The notes under the pieces were generated by a model that worked only from the letters and a program-made list of their open reading frames with translations, searched no databases and was not told where the DNA came from. Positions 24,510 to 34,894 of a DNA stretch of 64,000 nucleotides are shown in pieces. Positions within the stretch are counted from its first letter, which is position 1, and each line of letters starts with the position of its first letter. The position numbers and the translations under genes were made by a program. The DNA comes from Caprella mutica (lineage: Eukaryota > Arthropoda > Malacostraca > Amphipoda > Caprellidae): the NCBI GenBank assembly GCA_947561585.1, contig CANNZV010000271.1, positions 1 through 64,000 of the forward strand. Reading direction: 5' to 3'.

Positions 24510-25345
24510 CCTTTCTTTAACTGACGGAGATCACTTTTCTTTGACGGAGATCACTTTTCTTTGACGGAGATCACTTCTCTTTGACGGAGGTCACTTTTCT
24601 TTGACGGAGGTCACTTTTCTTTGACGGAGGTCACTTTTCTATGACGGAGGTCATTTTTCTTTGACAGAGGTCACTTTACTTTGACGGAGGTCACTTTTCT
24701 TTGACGGAGGTCACTTTTCTTTGACGGAAATCTCTTTTCTTTGACGGAGGTCACTTTACTTTGACGGAGGTCACTTTTCTTTGACGGAGGTCACTTTTCT
24801 TTGACGGAGGTCACTTTTCTTTGACGGAGGTGACTTTTCTTTGAAGGAGATCACTTTTTTTGAAGGAGATCACTTTTCTTTGACGGAGTTCACTTTTCTT
24901 TGACGGAGGTCACTTTTCTTTGACGGAGGTCACTTTTCTTTGACGGAGGTCACTTTTCTATGACAGAGGTCATTTTTCTTTGACAGAGGTCACTTTACTT
25001 TGACGGAGGTCACTTTTCTTTGACGGAAATCTCTTTTCTTTGACGGAGGTCACTTTACTTTGACGGAGGTCACTTTTCTTTGACGGAGGTCACTTTTCTT
25101 TGACGGAGGTCACTTTACTTTGACGGAGGTCACTTTTCTTTGACGGAGGTCACTTTTCTTTGACTGAGTTCACTTTTATTTGACGCAGGTCACTTTTCTT
25201 TGATGGAAGTCACTTTTCTTTGATGGAGGTCACTTTTCTTTGACGGAGGTCACTTTTCTTTGACGGAGGTCATTTTTCTTTGACGGAGGTTACTTTTCTT
25301 TGACGGAGGTCACTTTTCTTTAACAGAGGTCACTTTTCTTCCATG
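24510..25345 (+). repeat. 20-bp minisatellite (TTTGACGGAGGTCACTTTTC)
   Basis: About 42 units with few substitutions. Variants such as GGAAATCTC and TTTACTTTGACGG recur at fixed spacing, for example near 24729 and 25026, indicating block copying. Confidence 0.95.
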
Positions 25346-25589
25346 TTACAGACCAGTCTGCAAAACAATCAGTCTTCAAATATTTAATTTTTGGAGCAAT
25401 TTCTCTCCAAAGATTTTTAAATTTCTCTCGAAAATGGCCAGAAATCTCAAAATACTCTCCAATAAATAAATGTAAACATAGAAATTGATTAGAAAATTGT
25501 CGCCAGATAATTCAGGACATTAATTTCAAGGCCATAATACTCACCTGATAAATTTCACAACTTCATGCATCTTTTGCAGACTGGGTTTC

Positions 25590-25806
25590 AGAGTATGTCA
25601 GTTGAAGCCAATTAATTGGCTTAAATTTCAAAAGGTCAAAATTCAGATATGTCTATTTGGCTTAAAATTTTGAATTAATTCCTATGTTCCCATGTTAATT
25701 TTGGCTTGAAATCTTCTAAAATGAGCTCAATTGGCTTGGCTTCGAATCTATATGAAATTTTGACTCAAAAATTCGCTTACAATTTTCCACTCTCTGAAAC
25801 ATGGCA
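25590..25806 (+). repeat. Segmental duplication, copy 2
   Basis: Second copy of the 24105-24360 segment, more diverged, again leading straight into the TTTGACGGAGGTCAC array. Confidence 0.75.
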
Positions 25807-26312
25807 GTTTTCTTTGACGGAGGTCACTTTTCTTTGACGGAAGTCACTTTTCTTTGACGGAGGTCACTTTTCTTTGGCGGAGGTCACTTCTCTTTGGCGG
25901 AGGTCTTTTTTTTTGACGCAGAAGATCACTTTTTTTGACGTAGATCACTTGTTTTGACGCAGGAGGTGACTTTTTTTGACGCAGGAGGTGACTTTTTTTT
26001 GATGCAGGAGGTGACTTTTTTTGACGCAGGAGGTTACTTTTTTGACGCAGGAGGTGGCTTTTTTGACGCAGGAGGTGACTTTTTTTTTTGACGCAGGAGG
26101 TGACTTTTTATTGATGCAGGAGGTGACTTTTTTTGACGCAGGAGGTTACTTTTTTTGACGCAGGAGGTGGCTTTTTTGACGCAGGAGGTGACTTTTTTTT
26201 GACGCAGGAGGTGACTTTTTTTGACGCCGGAGGTGACTTTTTTTTGACGCAGGAGGTGACTTTTTTTGACGCAGGAGGTGACTTTTTTTTGACGCAGGAG
26301 GTGACTTTTTTT
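25807..26312 (+). repeat. Minisatellite shifting from GACGGAGGTCAC to GACGCAGGAGGTGAC
   Basis: Five units of the 20-bp form (25807-25905) grade into about 17 units of a 22-26 base form, TTTTTTTGACGCAGGAGGTGA plus C, with variable T runs. The change looks like evolution of a new unit within one array. Short frames on both strands here are artefacts. Confidence 0.92.
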
Positions 26313-26362
26313 AGATCCTTGCTCAAAAATATGGAACCGTTCGATAATTGGAACTTACCCTA

Positions 26363-27535
26363 ATTAGTCAGGTACCTAAAGTGTAAATAACTAATCAATA
26401 TTCTTAAATCCAATTACTTATTTAAATTTACATCTCAATTGAATAACTGAACTATAATAAACAATGAATTCAATCAATCATACTTAAAAATGCTATCATT
26501 ATCACTCAATATATCACAAATCTTCATTCAAATAACGGTCAAAATAATACATCTTATTATCCATACTATGTGATAAGCCTACCTATTTGGATTTTAATAT
26601 TATATTAATGTTTCTTTTAGAAACACAAAAAGTGATTAAACTGTATGATTCTTATAGATAATCAAAATTCATATCCTATAATAATTTTATATGTCAGTTC
26701 AATATTATAATATAATTTAAGTATAATAATATACATTCCTATCATTTGACAATGCTAAGTTTTCTGCAGTTCAAGGCTCATAAATAATTTGTTAAAAATT
26801 ACGGTAGGTAGCTACTGATAGAGGGGGGGGGGGAGGTGTGAGATGAATGAGGGGTGCGAGGGGTGGGGGATCTGTACATTAACACTGATATACAGTTTGG
26901 GGGAAATAATTTGGCAATAAATGATAACAGAGAGAAAAAAAAACCTATTTAACTGTGTACTTCTATTCCTCTAAAACTTATATTTTTTTACAACTAAATA
27001 CAATTCATTTGTGTTAATATATAATTAAATTTCAGCGTATTAGTCACTGGTCATTCTTCATATCCGTGAATGTGTGTGTACGTATGTTTCTTGTCAGAAG
27101 ATCACCCACACTAGTGGACTTACATGTTTATTTCTCAATCACTGCCTATCGTATTCCAGATTTAAAACACTGATCGATTGACTGTCAAAGAAAATGTTGA
27201 CTTTATGACTTAGTATACTAGCTCGTGATTATAAGGAATTAATATTTATTTTAATTTCATATTATACCGATAGCGCTATAAATAGTGTAAAAATATTGAA
27301 CTTCAAATTATTTTCGGTCATAGAAGTTTATTGAAAGATACAAATGCAGTTGAGCAGTTAGTTACTCGTTAGGAACATAGAAACACTATTTTGGATAGTA
27401 GAAATTACCTTGCTACATTAGTTATAGTTAATTACTAAATATGTACATAGATACTATAATCAGGAATAAGTAAGTTAGGGACCTACATACACCAATTGGG
27501 ATATTATTAGGTACCTAATAGTTTGGGGTACGGTC
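26363..27535. other. Interior of the 10-kb element, related to 3050-3680
   Basis: A G-rich tract at 26822-26872 is followed by sequence resembling 3240-3660, sharing TTACAAC.AAATAC, CATTGGTCATTC-like and TTATTTTCGG.CAT words in order. The C-array element then follows in both places. There is no gene. Confidence 0.5.
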
Positions 27536-27539
27536 AAGA

Positions 27540-27685
27540 GCCCCCCTCCCCCCCGGTCACGAGCGGGTGTAGGTCAAGAGCCCCCCCGGTCATAAGCCCC
27601 CCCCCCAGTCTTGAGCCCCCCTAGGTCATAAGCCCCCCCCGGTCAAGAGCCCCCCCGGTCATGAGCCCCCCCGGTCATGATATTT
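27540..27685 (+). repeat. C-array (GGTCATGAGCCCCCC)n
   Basis: Eight or nine units of GGTCA(A/T)(G/A)AGCCCCCC without the core seen at 588-955. Regular C runs give i-motif potential and G-quadruplex potential on the complement. Confidence 0.9.
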
Positions 27686-27929
27686 TATTAAAAATAATTA
27701 TAGTTTGATATACAATATATAAATGAGAAATAATAGTGTTTGTATTTTGTTATTCATGAATGAATAACAAGAGGTAGTAATTGTTTTGTGTTCGTGCTTT
27801 TAAATTACTTTATGATAAGCATTCAGGTATTAGGTACCAGCTTATAATGTTAATTGAATTATTGCTAATGCTCATTAATTAACTAATGAATGTAATTTTT
27901 TTTTAAATATATGTACGATTCCAGAATAG

Positions 27930-28308
27930 TTGGGTATCTAATTACATACCCAACTTTACCTCCTAATCGATGGATAGATCCCCCCCCCCCTCGCCTGCCC
28001 AGGAGACTGCAGATTATTGGGAGGACAAGTTGGGTAACTACACACACAACTTCACCTAAATATCATTGACTGAATCAGTGAGAGGTGAAGTTGTGGAACG
28101 TCACTCACTACTCTACCGCAATAGAATACTGATTTTATTTGAGCGGTGTAGTTGGGTGAGAACACACATAGGTACACCGTTTGAGATATTTCCAATTCGT
28201 TTAGAAGTACAGTTGGGTAAGAATGCACCTAACTTTACCGTAGAGGAAAAGCTTCATTTCGTGGAGAGCGACACTTCGTAGTTACCCAACTTTACCTCCC
28301 TACCCTCC
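27930..28308 (-). repeat. 3' subterminal hairpin array of the 10-kb element
   Basis: Six imperfect stem-loops. The clearest are GTTGGGTATCTAATTACATACCCAAC at about 27930-27955, AAGTTGGGTAACTACACACACAACTTCACC at about 28026-28056, GGTGAAGTTGTGGAACG...CTACC at about 28084-28119, GGTGTAGTTGGGTGAG...GGTACACC at about 28145-28176 and GTACAGTTGGGTAAG...CTAACTTTACC at about 28206-28239. The TIR is the last. An 11-base C run sits at 27980-27990. Confidence 0.8.
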
Positions 28309-29241
28309 AATTACTAATTTAAATGGAAAATTATTTACTACGATGCACAAAAGTCATTTCCAAAACTATTAGTGAGAAAGTTAAATTGTGATTTTAGAAG
28401 AATAGGAAGTTCTCCCTCTCAATTTTCCTTGAGCCCGCCATAACTTTCTCAAAGCGATGTAGCTATTTCATAGCAGAATCAGATTTTCATATTATATATA
28501 TTAAAATAGTAGAGATATCGTATAATTTCATATATAAAGACACATTTTGGAGCTATATAATCTATTTAATGTATTGATATTTTTTCAGAATTAAATGCGA
28601 AAATATATTTAAAAAACTCTTTTTAAGATATCTTAAATTCGCACCTGTATATTCTTTTCACATTTATTTATAAACCGTTAATATTCTATCCAATGCCATA
28701 AAACCAGCTTATGTCGATGAAATATGGTGCAAACATTACTATAAATGGTACAATTTTCCCACCTAAACCTGCGATTACCGTCTATAATCCTACCAAATAA
28801 CTCATTAACCTCCATCTTATAGCCTCATTACAGGTTTTCTTTTCTCATTTTAACATTTGTAATTCAGTATCAGACGCACGGCATATTTTCTGATGTATGA
28901 AACTGATGCCAAAAATAACAAAGCATCAAATTATTGCACAGTTGCAATATAATTTTAGTCCTAATGTGTATATAACATGCCATATGTGAGGCTAGTTTCC
29001 TTTTTGTTATTACGAATGTACATTGTGCGCCTTCTTACAAAGATAGTGGCATTTTATTGTACCAACTTTGAGGAAACGGATAAAAGCTTAATTATTTATG
29101 TGGTAACAATAATCCCAGGCTTTGATATTTCCAACTGAATAAATTCATTTGTTATTGTTATTGTTATTATTATTATTGCTTACGAAGAGTATAATTGCTA
29201 TTGTAGATTGGTGTAACGGACAATCATACAGAAATCGCTCA
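28309..29241 (+). repeat. Tandem duplication copy 1, right part
   Basis: Resumes the sequence interrupted at 18217: AATTACTAATTTAAATGG, then a jump to ACTACGATGCACAAAAGTC and on to CAGAAATCGCTC. Compared with copy 2 it lacks 29673-30058 (about 385 bases). About eleven differences from 30059-30967. No gene content recognised. Confidence 0.9.
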
Positions 29242-30967
29242 AAATAGTTTCTCGTGTTATTAATCTTAGAAAATTACAGCAGCTTTGGAAAGAAATTGAA
29301 TCTCGTTATTAGATAATGAAACAACTATGGATAAATTCTATTGTTTAGATTAGTTCGACCATTTGTAACACTACTTCTTTGGCCTCTGAACAACCTGCAA
29401 GTAAACGCTATTAAATGACTTGCAAATCCAGTTTTGTATCTGAATTACTTAACCATAAAAAACTTCCTTGGAAGCGTTGCATAAAAAATATAAAAAAAAC
29501 ATTAAAAACTGAGGGAGTTCACAACTCAGAAAGTATGCTGTATATGAGATCTACTATGCACAAATGAATATTTGATAATTCCTACATATAACAGTTACAT
29601 TAAATATCCCGGTAAATTAGATTGATGATATATTGTTGCATCACTGAATTACTAATTTAAATGGAAAATTATTTCCAATATATTTATAAAGTTCTCACAA
29701 AAATCTTTTTTCTTTGAGAACTGTGTTTTGAGCTAAATAAATCGTTCAACATAAGTTACCAGTCTTCGGATACTTGAATAAATTTTATCCTGATTTGCAT
29801 TTTTACCGACTGCATTTAATTCACAGGAGTCTCATTTTTGTTTTTTTTCCCTCTTTCGTACGATATTTCGACAGAATGAATATACTGTATGTCTGAATTT
29901 TTTGTTTTCAACTATAAAGTGATGAAGTTCAAACTTATTTCATCGAACACGATTAATTTTATCAAAATATAATTTTAATACTGTTTCAAACAATAATTTT
30001 GTTATGGACCAATGCTCAGCTTAGTGAACACAGTAATCAAATATTTTTCTGTTATATTCCACTACGAAGCACAAAAGTCATTTCCAAAACTATTAGTGAG
30101 AAAGTTAAATTGTGATTTTAGAAGAATAGGAAGTTCTCCCTCTCAATTTTCCTTGAGCCCGCCATAACTTTCTCAAAGCGATGTAGCTATTTCATAGCAG
30201 AATCAGATTTTCATATTATATATATTAAAATAGTAGAGATATCGTATAATTTCATATATAAAGACAAATTTTGGAGCTATATAATCTATTTAATGTATTG
30301 ATATTTTTTCAGAATTAAATGCGAAAATATATTTAAAAAATTCTTTTTAAGATATCTTAATTTCGCACCTGTATATTCTTTTCACATTTATTTATAAACC
30401 GTTAATATTCTATCCAATGCCATAAAACCAGCTTATGTCGATGAAATATGGTGCAAACATTACTATAAATGGTACAATTTTCCCACCTAAACCTGCGATT
30501 ACCGTCTATAATCCTACCAAATAACTCATTAACCTCCATCTTATAGCCTCATTACAGGTTTTCTTTTCTCATTTTAACATTTGTAATTCAGTATCAGACG
30601 CATGGCATATTTTCTGATGTAAGAAACTGATGCCAAAAATAACAAAGCATCAAATTATTGCACAGTTGCAATATAATTTTAGTCCTAATGTGTATATAAC
30701 ATGCCATATGTGAGGCTAGTTACCTTTTTGTTATTACGAACGTACATTGTGCGCCTTCTTACAAAGATAGTGGCATCTTATTGTACCAACTTTGAGGAAA
30801 CGGATAAAAGCTTAATTATTTATGTGGTAACAATAATCCCAGGCTTTGATATTTCCAACTGAATAAATTCATTTGTTATTGTTATTATTATTATTATTAT
30901 TGCTTACGAAGAGTATAATTGCTAGTGTAGATTGGTGTAACGGACAATCATACAGAAATCGCTCAAA
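29242..30967 (+). repeat. Tandem duplication copy 2, carries the empty site
   Basis: A 1,726-base unit directly abutting copy 1. AATT at 29647-29650 is the unoccupied target of the 10-kb element. 29673-30058 is present only here. A (TTATTG/TTA)n microsatellite lies near 30876-30902. No coding signal; the sequence is AT-rich with no ORF of note. Confidence 0.9.
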
Positions 30968-32678
30968 TTGATGAATTGAATTGAAGGGTATAAATTAAAT
31001 TCCTTAAATTTCACATTATTTCATAATATTTTATAAGAGGAATAATATTATCATTGTAGTGCAACATTTCATAATATTATCTAATTAATATTAAACTTGA
31101 AGGATCTGTCACGGGTAAAACCAAATTTGTTGACTAATTTTTAATTTTCTATGTGTTTTTATGTAGACATATATTCTTAGGGCCACTCTAACATTTTTTT
31201 AAGCCAATATTACCCTTATTACGAAAGTCATGAAGCACAACGTACCTGCGATGTGGAGGGGTGGTTGATGTAGTACAAACCCTCACAAATTTCAGAAAGG
31301 GGAGTAGGTTGTTAGTACATTTATACATTCTCACATTCATTCATACAAGTCACAGAGAGGGAAAAGGAAAAAAAAATGAAAAAAGTAATAACATATATGT
31401 TTAGGGTCGTTTTTTTATAACTTCTAAATTTTATAACTCAAGTTAGAAGTGACGTATAGACAAATGGAAAATAGTGGAATGATCAGCAAATTGTTGGCAT
31501 TGTTAATTGTTGTTTTTCAATATCATTTACTTATTGTAAATTCTTATCTAGGGAAGACTAAAAGTTATTTTGAATTATATTTTTAATTTTTATCTCTATA
31601 TTTTCTCTCACAAATTATCCCATAAATGAAGCATACGACAATAACTTTTATATAAAAATTCTATAGCAATCAATTTTTGCAAACTGTAACTCCTTATCTC
31701 ATAGTTTTTGATTTATACATTCTGAATCAGTTCAACTTTTTTGTGGTTTTGGGGGTGGGGGACGGGGAAGGGTAGCACAAAAATGATCCTTAATGGACAC
31801 ATTTTCCAACACTTGGCAATAATAATACGCAAACAACATACTTTTCTCGTCAGGTTATTACATTGAATAATTCAAAAGCAATATAGTGCTGACGTTAACG
31901 CATGAATTGAACAATCTGAAGCAATCTGTTCCGTTAATTGAACGACACTTTGATTTATTTCTGCTCAGATTATTCGAATGTTAACATGTGAACCTACATT
32001 GCACTTGATTGAAAGGATAAATACGACTCAGGTCTATTCAACCGTAAAACAAATCCTTAAAATATGACCTGGAAAATTAATCTTGAAGGAATTCATATGA
32101 ATTATAACACTTTTTAAGTATATGTAGTTGAATTTATATTTTGAAATACTTCAATGGATAGTAACTAACAATATATAAAGTTTTTATTATTGACAGGCAT
32201 AACTATACTTACAATTCTGGATAGAGGACCTATCTAACCTTAACGATCAAAGGATATGAGTGTTAGATAAATCCTTTACTTGTTATGAAAAGGAAAAACA
32301 CAAAATTGTTAGATAGATCCTTTACCACACTACTAGCTCTCATAATTGTGTCTTTATTTCTTACGTACGTTATTACCTTTATGAGAAAGAGTGATTTGAC
32401 TTGTTTAGAAGAAAATGTTTTACTAATATAATAATATATTGAATGTAAATTCTTCAATATTTATATTAGAATAGGAAACAAATTCAGAAAATTAAAAAAT
32501 ATCAATTAAAGTGTTATCAAATATTCAATAATATTGATATGAATATAATCGACATTCTTTGATATACTATAAGGAAAAAAAAAACACTACATTAATTCCA
32601 TGAGGCATTCCAAAAGTTAAATAATAAATTGATAGTGATAACGATTTCTAAAAAGTTTTTTCAATGATTCGATATGAC
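30968..32678. other. Intergenic, no gene seen
   Basis: AT-rich. Nothing beyond short chance frames (for example 64 codons at 32263-32457 on the minus strand). Confidence 0.5.
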
Positions 32679-33516
32679 TTAAGGGGACGGTTCCCGCGTT
32701 TTAGATCTACCAATAATACTCGTCCGATTGAGCTGAGATTTTGACATAAGGTGTAAAGTGAAAAAAAATCTTATGCTATCGTGTGAAATTTTTTCATTTT
32801 GGGGCCCCCCTCCCCCGTGGGGGTCGAAAAACCTGTTTTTTGACCCCCCCAGGGAAAGTCTATGGACTCAATGGGGGTTGGTCCTGCAGACAAATTTATA
32901 GAAGCTAATATGTTCTTTACTAGTATCCTAAGGTCGTCTAGTAGCTTTTTGTTTGAATTTACATCTGAATTTTTTTTAATTTAAATTAAAGAAAAATTGT
33001 CATTTTTTATTTTTTGTTTAAAAAAAACAAGCTTATAGAAAAAGTAATAGGTAAAGGGCTACTAGACGACCTCAGGAATTTCGGTCTGAGCATATTAGCT
33101 ATTGTACATTTTCCTGTAGGACCAACCCCCAAGCAGTTCTATACTTTTGAACGTGAAAATTTGAGAAAAAAAGTTACTGAAATAATGGAGGAAGGAAGAT
33201 ATTTTTTAATAAATGTTTAAAAAAATTTAAATTTTTTTTTCTTAAAAACTTATATGCTTTTCGTCCCAGCCAGAGGAATCATCAGGTCGCTTCGGGGGTC
33301 AACCCAGGCAGCGACGACAAAGCCCATAAGAATGTGCGAGCCACCCACTCCCTCAGAAACATACCCCCCTACCCCTACATTAGGAGGCGAGTTAGACAAT
33401 GTTCTACTCAACGTATAATAATGGAATTTTCCATGAGTTTTCTTGAGTATATTTGCAGGGTAACTAAAGAAAAAAAAATCGGAAAAAGTGAAAAATAGCG
33501 GGAACCGTCACCTTAA
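32679..33516. mobile_element. TTAA-flanked foldback element (piggyBac-type target)
   Basis: Flanked by TTAA at 32679-32682 and 33513-33516. The ends are inverted: GGGGACGGTTCCCGC on the left and, reverse-complemented, GGTGACGGTTCCCGC on the right. The middle is also palindromic: 32874-32953 (GGGGGTTGGTCCTGCAG ... GGTCGTCTAGTAGC) pairs with 33050-33130 (GCTACTAGACGACCTCAG ... GTAGGACCAACCCCC). TTAA duplication is typical of piggyBac-type transposition, but the ends do not look like the classical CCCT ends, so the assignment is tentative. A 68-codon frame at 33014 is a chance frame in the arm. Confidence 0.78.
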
Positions 33517-33664
33517 ATTGCCGTAAGAAAGATATCAATGATAACAATAGGTTCTTTTTTTATAGACCTTAATAACTGTGATTCAATTTTCCCAATACTT
33601 TTTTAAAGTAAAAAGTGTTCTAGCTTTTCTTTCTATAGCTACTGTGGTGTCCCTCAGATCTTGC
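33517..33664. other. Spacer
   Basis: Short AT-rich spacer with nothing recognised. Confidence 0.4.
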
Positions 33665-33945
33665 AGCGTGATAAACATTGTGACCGTATCTTACATTAGT
33701 ACTTAAGTGACCGAGTGACCATATCTTCCCGTAGTAATTGAGTGACCGAGTGATCGTATGTTCCACTAGTAATTAAGTGACCAAGTGACCGTATCTTCCG
33801 GTGGCAATTAAGTGACTGAGTGGTTGTTTCTTCCGGTAGTTATTTAGTGTCCAACTGACCGTATCTCCCTGCAGTAATTGAATGACCAAGAACAACCGTA
33901 TTTTCGTAAGTAATTGAGTGGCCTAGTAACTGTATCTTCAAGTAT
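33665..33945 (+). repeat. About 42-bp tandem repeat
   Basis: Six to seven diverged units of GTGACCGTATCTTCC.GTAGTAATTAAGTGACCGA. The unit itself contains two AGTGACC words. Confidence 0.88.
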
Positions 33946-34046
33946 ATGTTATTTCTAGAATATTTTTTTCATATTTAAAGTTCTATAGTAACGTATCAAA
34001 TCAATAGATATTCTTTTTATGTCGATTAAGGTATTTATATTGATCG

Positions 34047-34884
34047 GTGATCGGTATATTCCACCCCGATGTATTCCACCCTGGTATATTCCACCTCGTT
34101 AAGTTCCACCTCAAACTTAATCAAACGGATTAGGTTTGATTAGTTACAAATAATAAACTTTTATATAATACTAGGTAACTTGCATTTTTATAGTAGCAAA
34201 TTGTTGATCACTCACAAGCTGTTTATTTTTCACTACACAATACACATGTGTCCGAACAGCAGAAAGAAAAGGTTGTGTGAACGCTCTTTATAAGTTTAGG
34301 TATTTAGATTTTCAATCACAAACTGATTATCTTCACTATCGGTAACACATCAGCGATATTACATGTAAGATGATGTCATATAGTACTTCTTGTTATTTTA
34401 TTTTATTTTGAATTTGGTATTTTGACTTCGTGTAAAAGTGGTGTAAAATGGTTTTAGACCGAAGGTTATATTTTACGCCATGAGTTTTTATCTATTTATT
34501 ATTTTTATTTTGACCAGGAGGTGGGGATTATTATTCCTTATTAACTTGCTCAACATGTAAACTTTGAAATTAACTGACATATTAGGAATATTTCTATTTT
34601 TTTTTTTATATTAGGAAAAAAATTAAATTGACTTGAACTATATCTAAATATTGTTCAAATGTCTCAGGATATCGTCTGACCTATTTCTCATAACTACCTA
34701 GTATTTAACAAAAAGCCATCTAATAATATAATCTTTGACTTTTTATTTTCCCCCAAATGAGCATTTTCAAAGGGGTGGAATTTAACGTGGTGGAATATAT
34801 CTTGGGTGCAATATACCGGGGTGGAATATACAGGGGTGGAATTTACCGGGGTGGAATTTCCCGGGATGGAATATACCTAGAGCC
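34047..34884. mobile_element. Foldback element with inverted minisatellite ends
   Basis: The left end has four units of about 17 bp (GGTATATTCCACCCC). The right end has seven inverted units (GGGGTGGAATATACC, 34772-34876). A perfect 10-base direct repeat ATATTGATCG lies immediately outside (34037-34046 and 34885-34894), fitting a target-site duplication. The middle of about 650 bases is AT-rich without an ORF. Terminal inverted tandem units plus a long duplication are typical of foldback/MULE-like elements. Superfamily not established. Confidence 0.75.
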
Positions 34885-34894
34885 ATATTGATCG

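Larger units (their letters stand above)
18218..28308. mobile_element. 10.1-kb non-autonomous TIR element with empty site
   Basis: Terminal inverted repeats of 33 bp, 18218-18250 and 28276-28308, match at 31 of 33 positions (GGAGGGT..G.GAGGTAAAG...). AATT flanks both ends (18214-18217 and 28309-28312). The tandem copy at 29640-29670 has the uninterrupted sequence CACTGAATTACTAATT with one AATT, a genuine unoccupied site. Because AATT is self-complementary, a 4-base duplication AATT, or a 2-base AT with a T-extended TIR, fits equally. Both ends carry arrays of hairpins. The interior is a mosaic of at least nine minisatellites, a segmental duplication and C/G arrays. No transposase-like ORF exists; the longest frames (up to 367 codons) are minisatellite artefacts. 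Superfamily unknown. Confidence 0.88.

Noticed and set aside
24510..25345. Possible CRISPR or nuclear receptor site cluster (AGGTCA halves)
   Set aside because: AGGTCA occurs in the 20-bp unit as GGAGGTCAC, so its repetition reflects tandem copying. No evidence of regulatory use.
26108..26363. Overlapping frames on both strands with KKVTSCVKK/DAGGDFF repeats
   Set aside because: Translations of the GACGCAGGAGGTGAC minisatellite; no start context or unique sequence.
33014..33220. 68-codon frame inside the TTAA element
   Set aside because: Lies across a palindromic arm and lysine-rich A tracts; no transposase motif.
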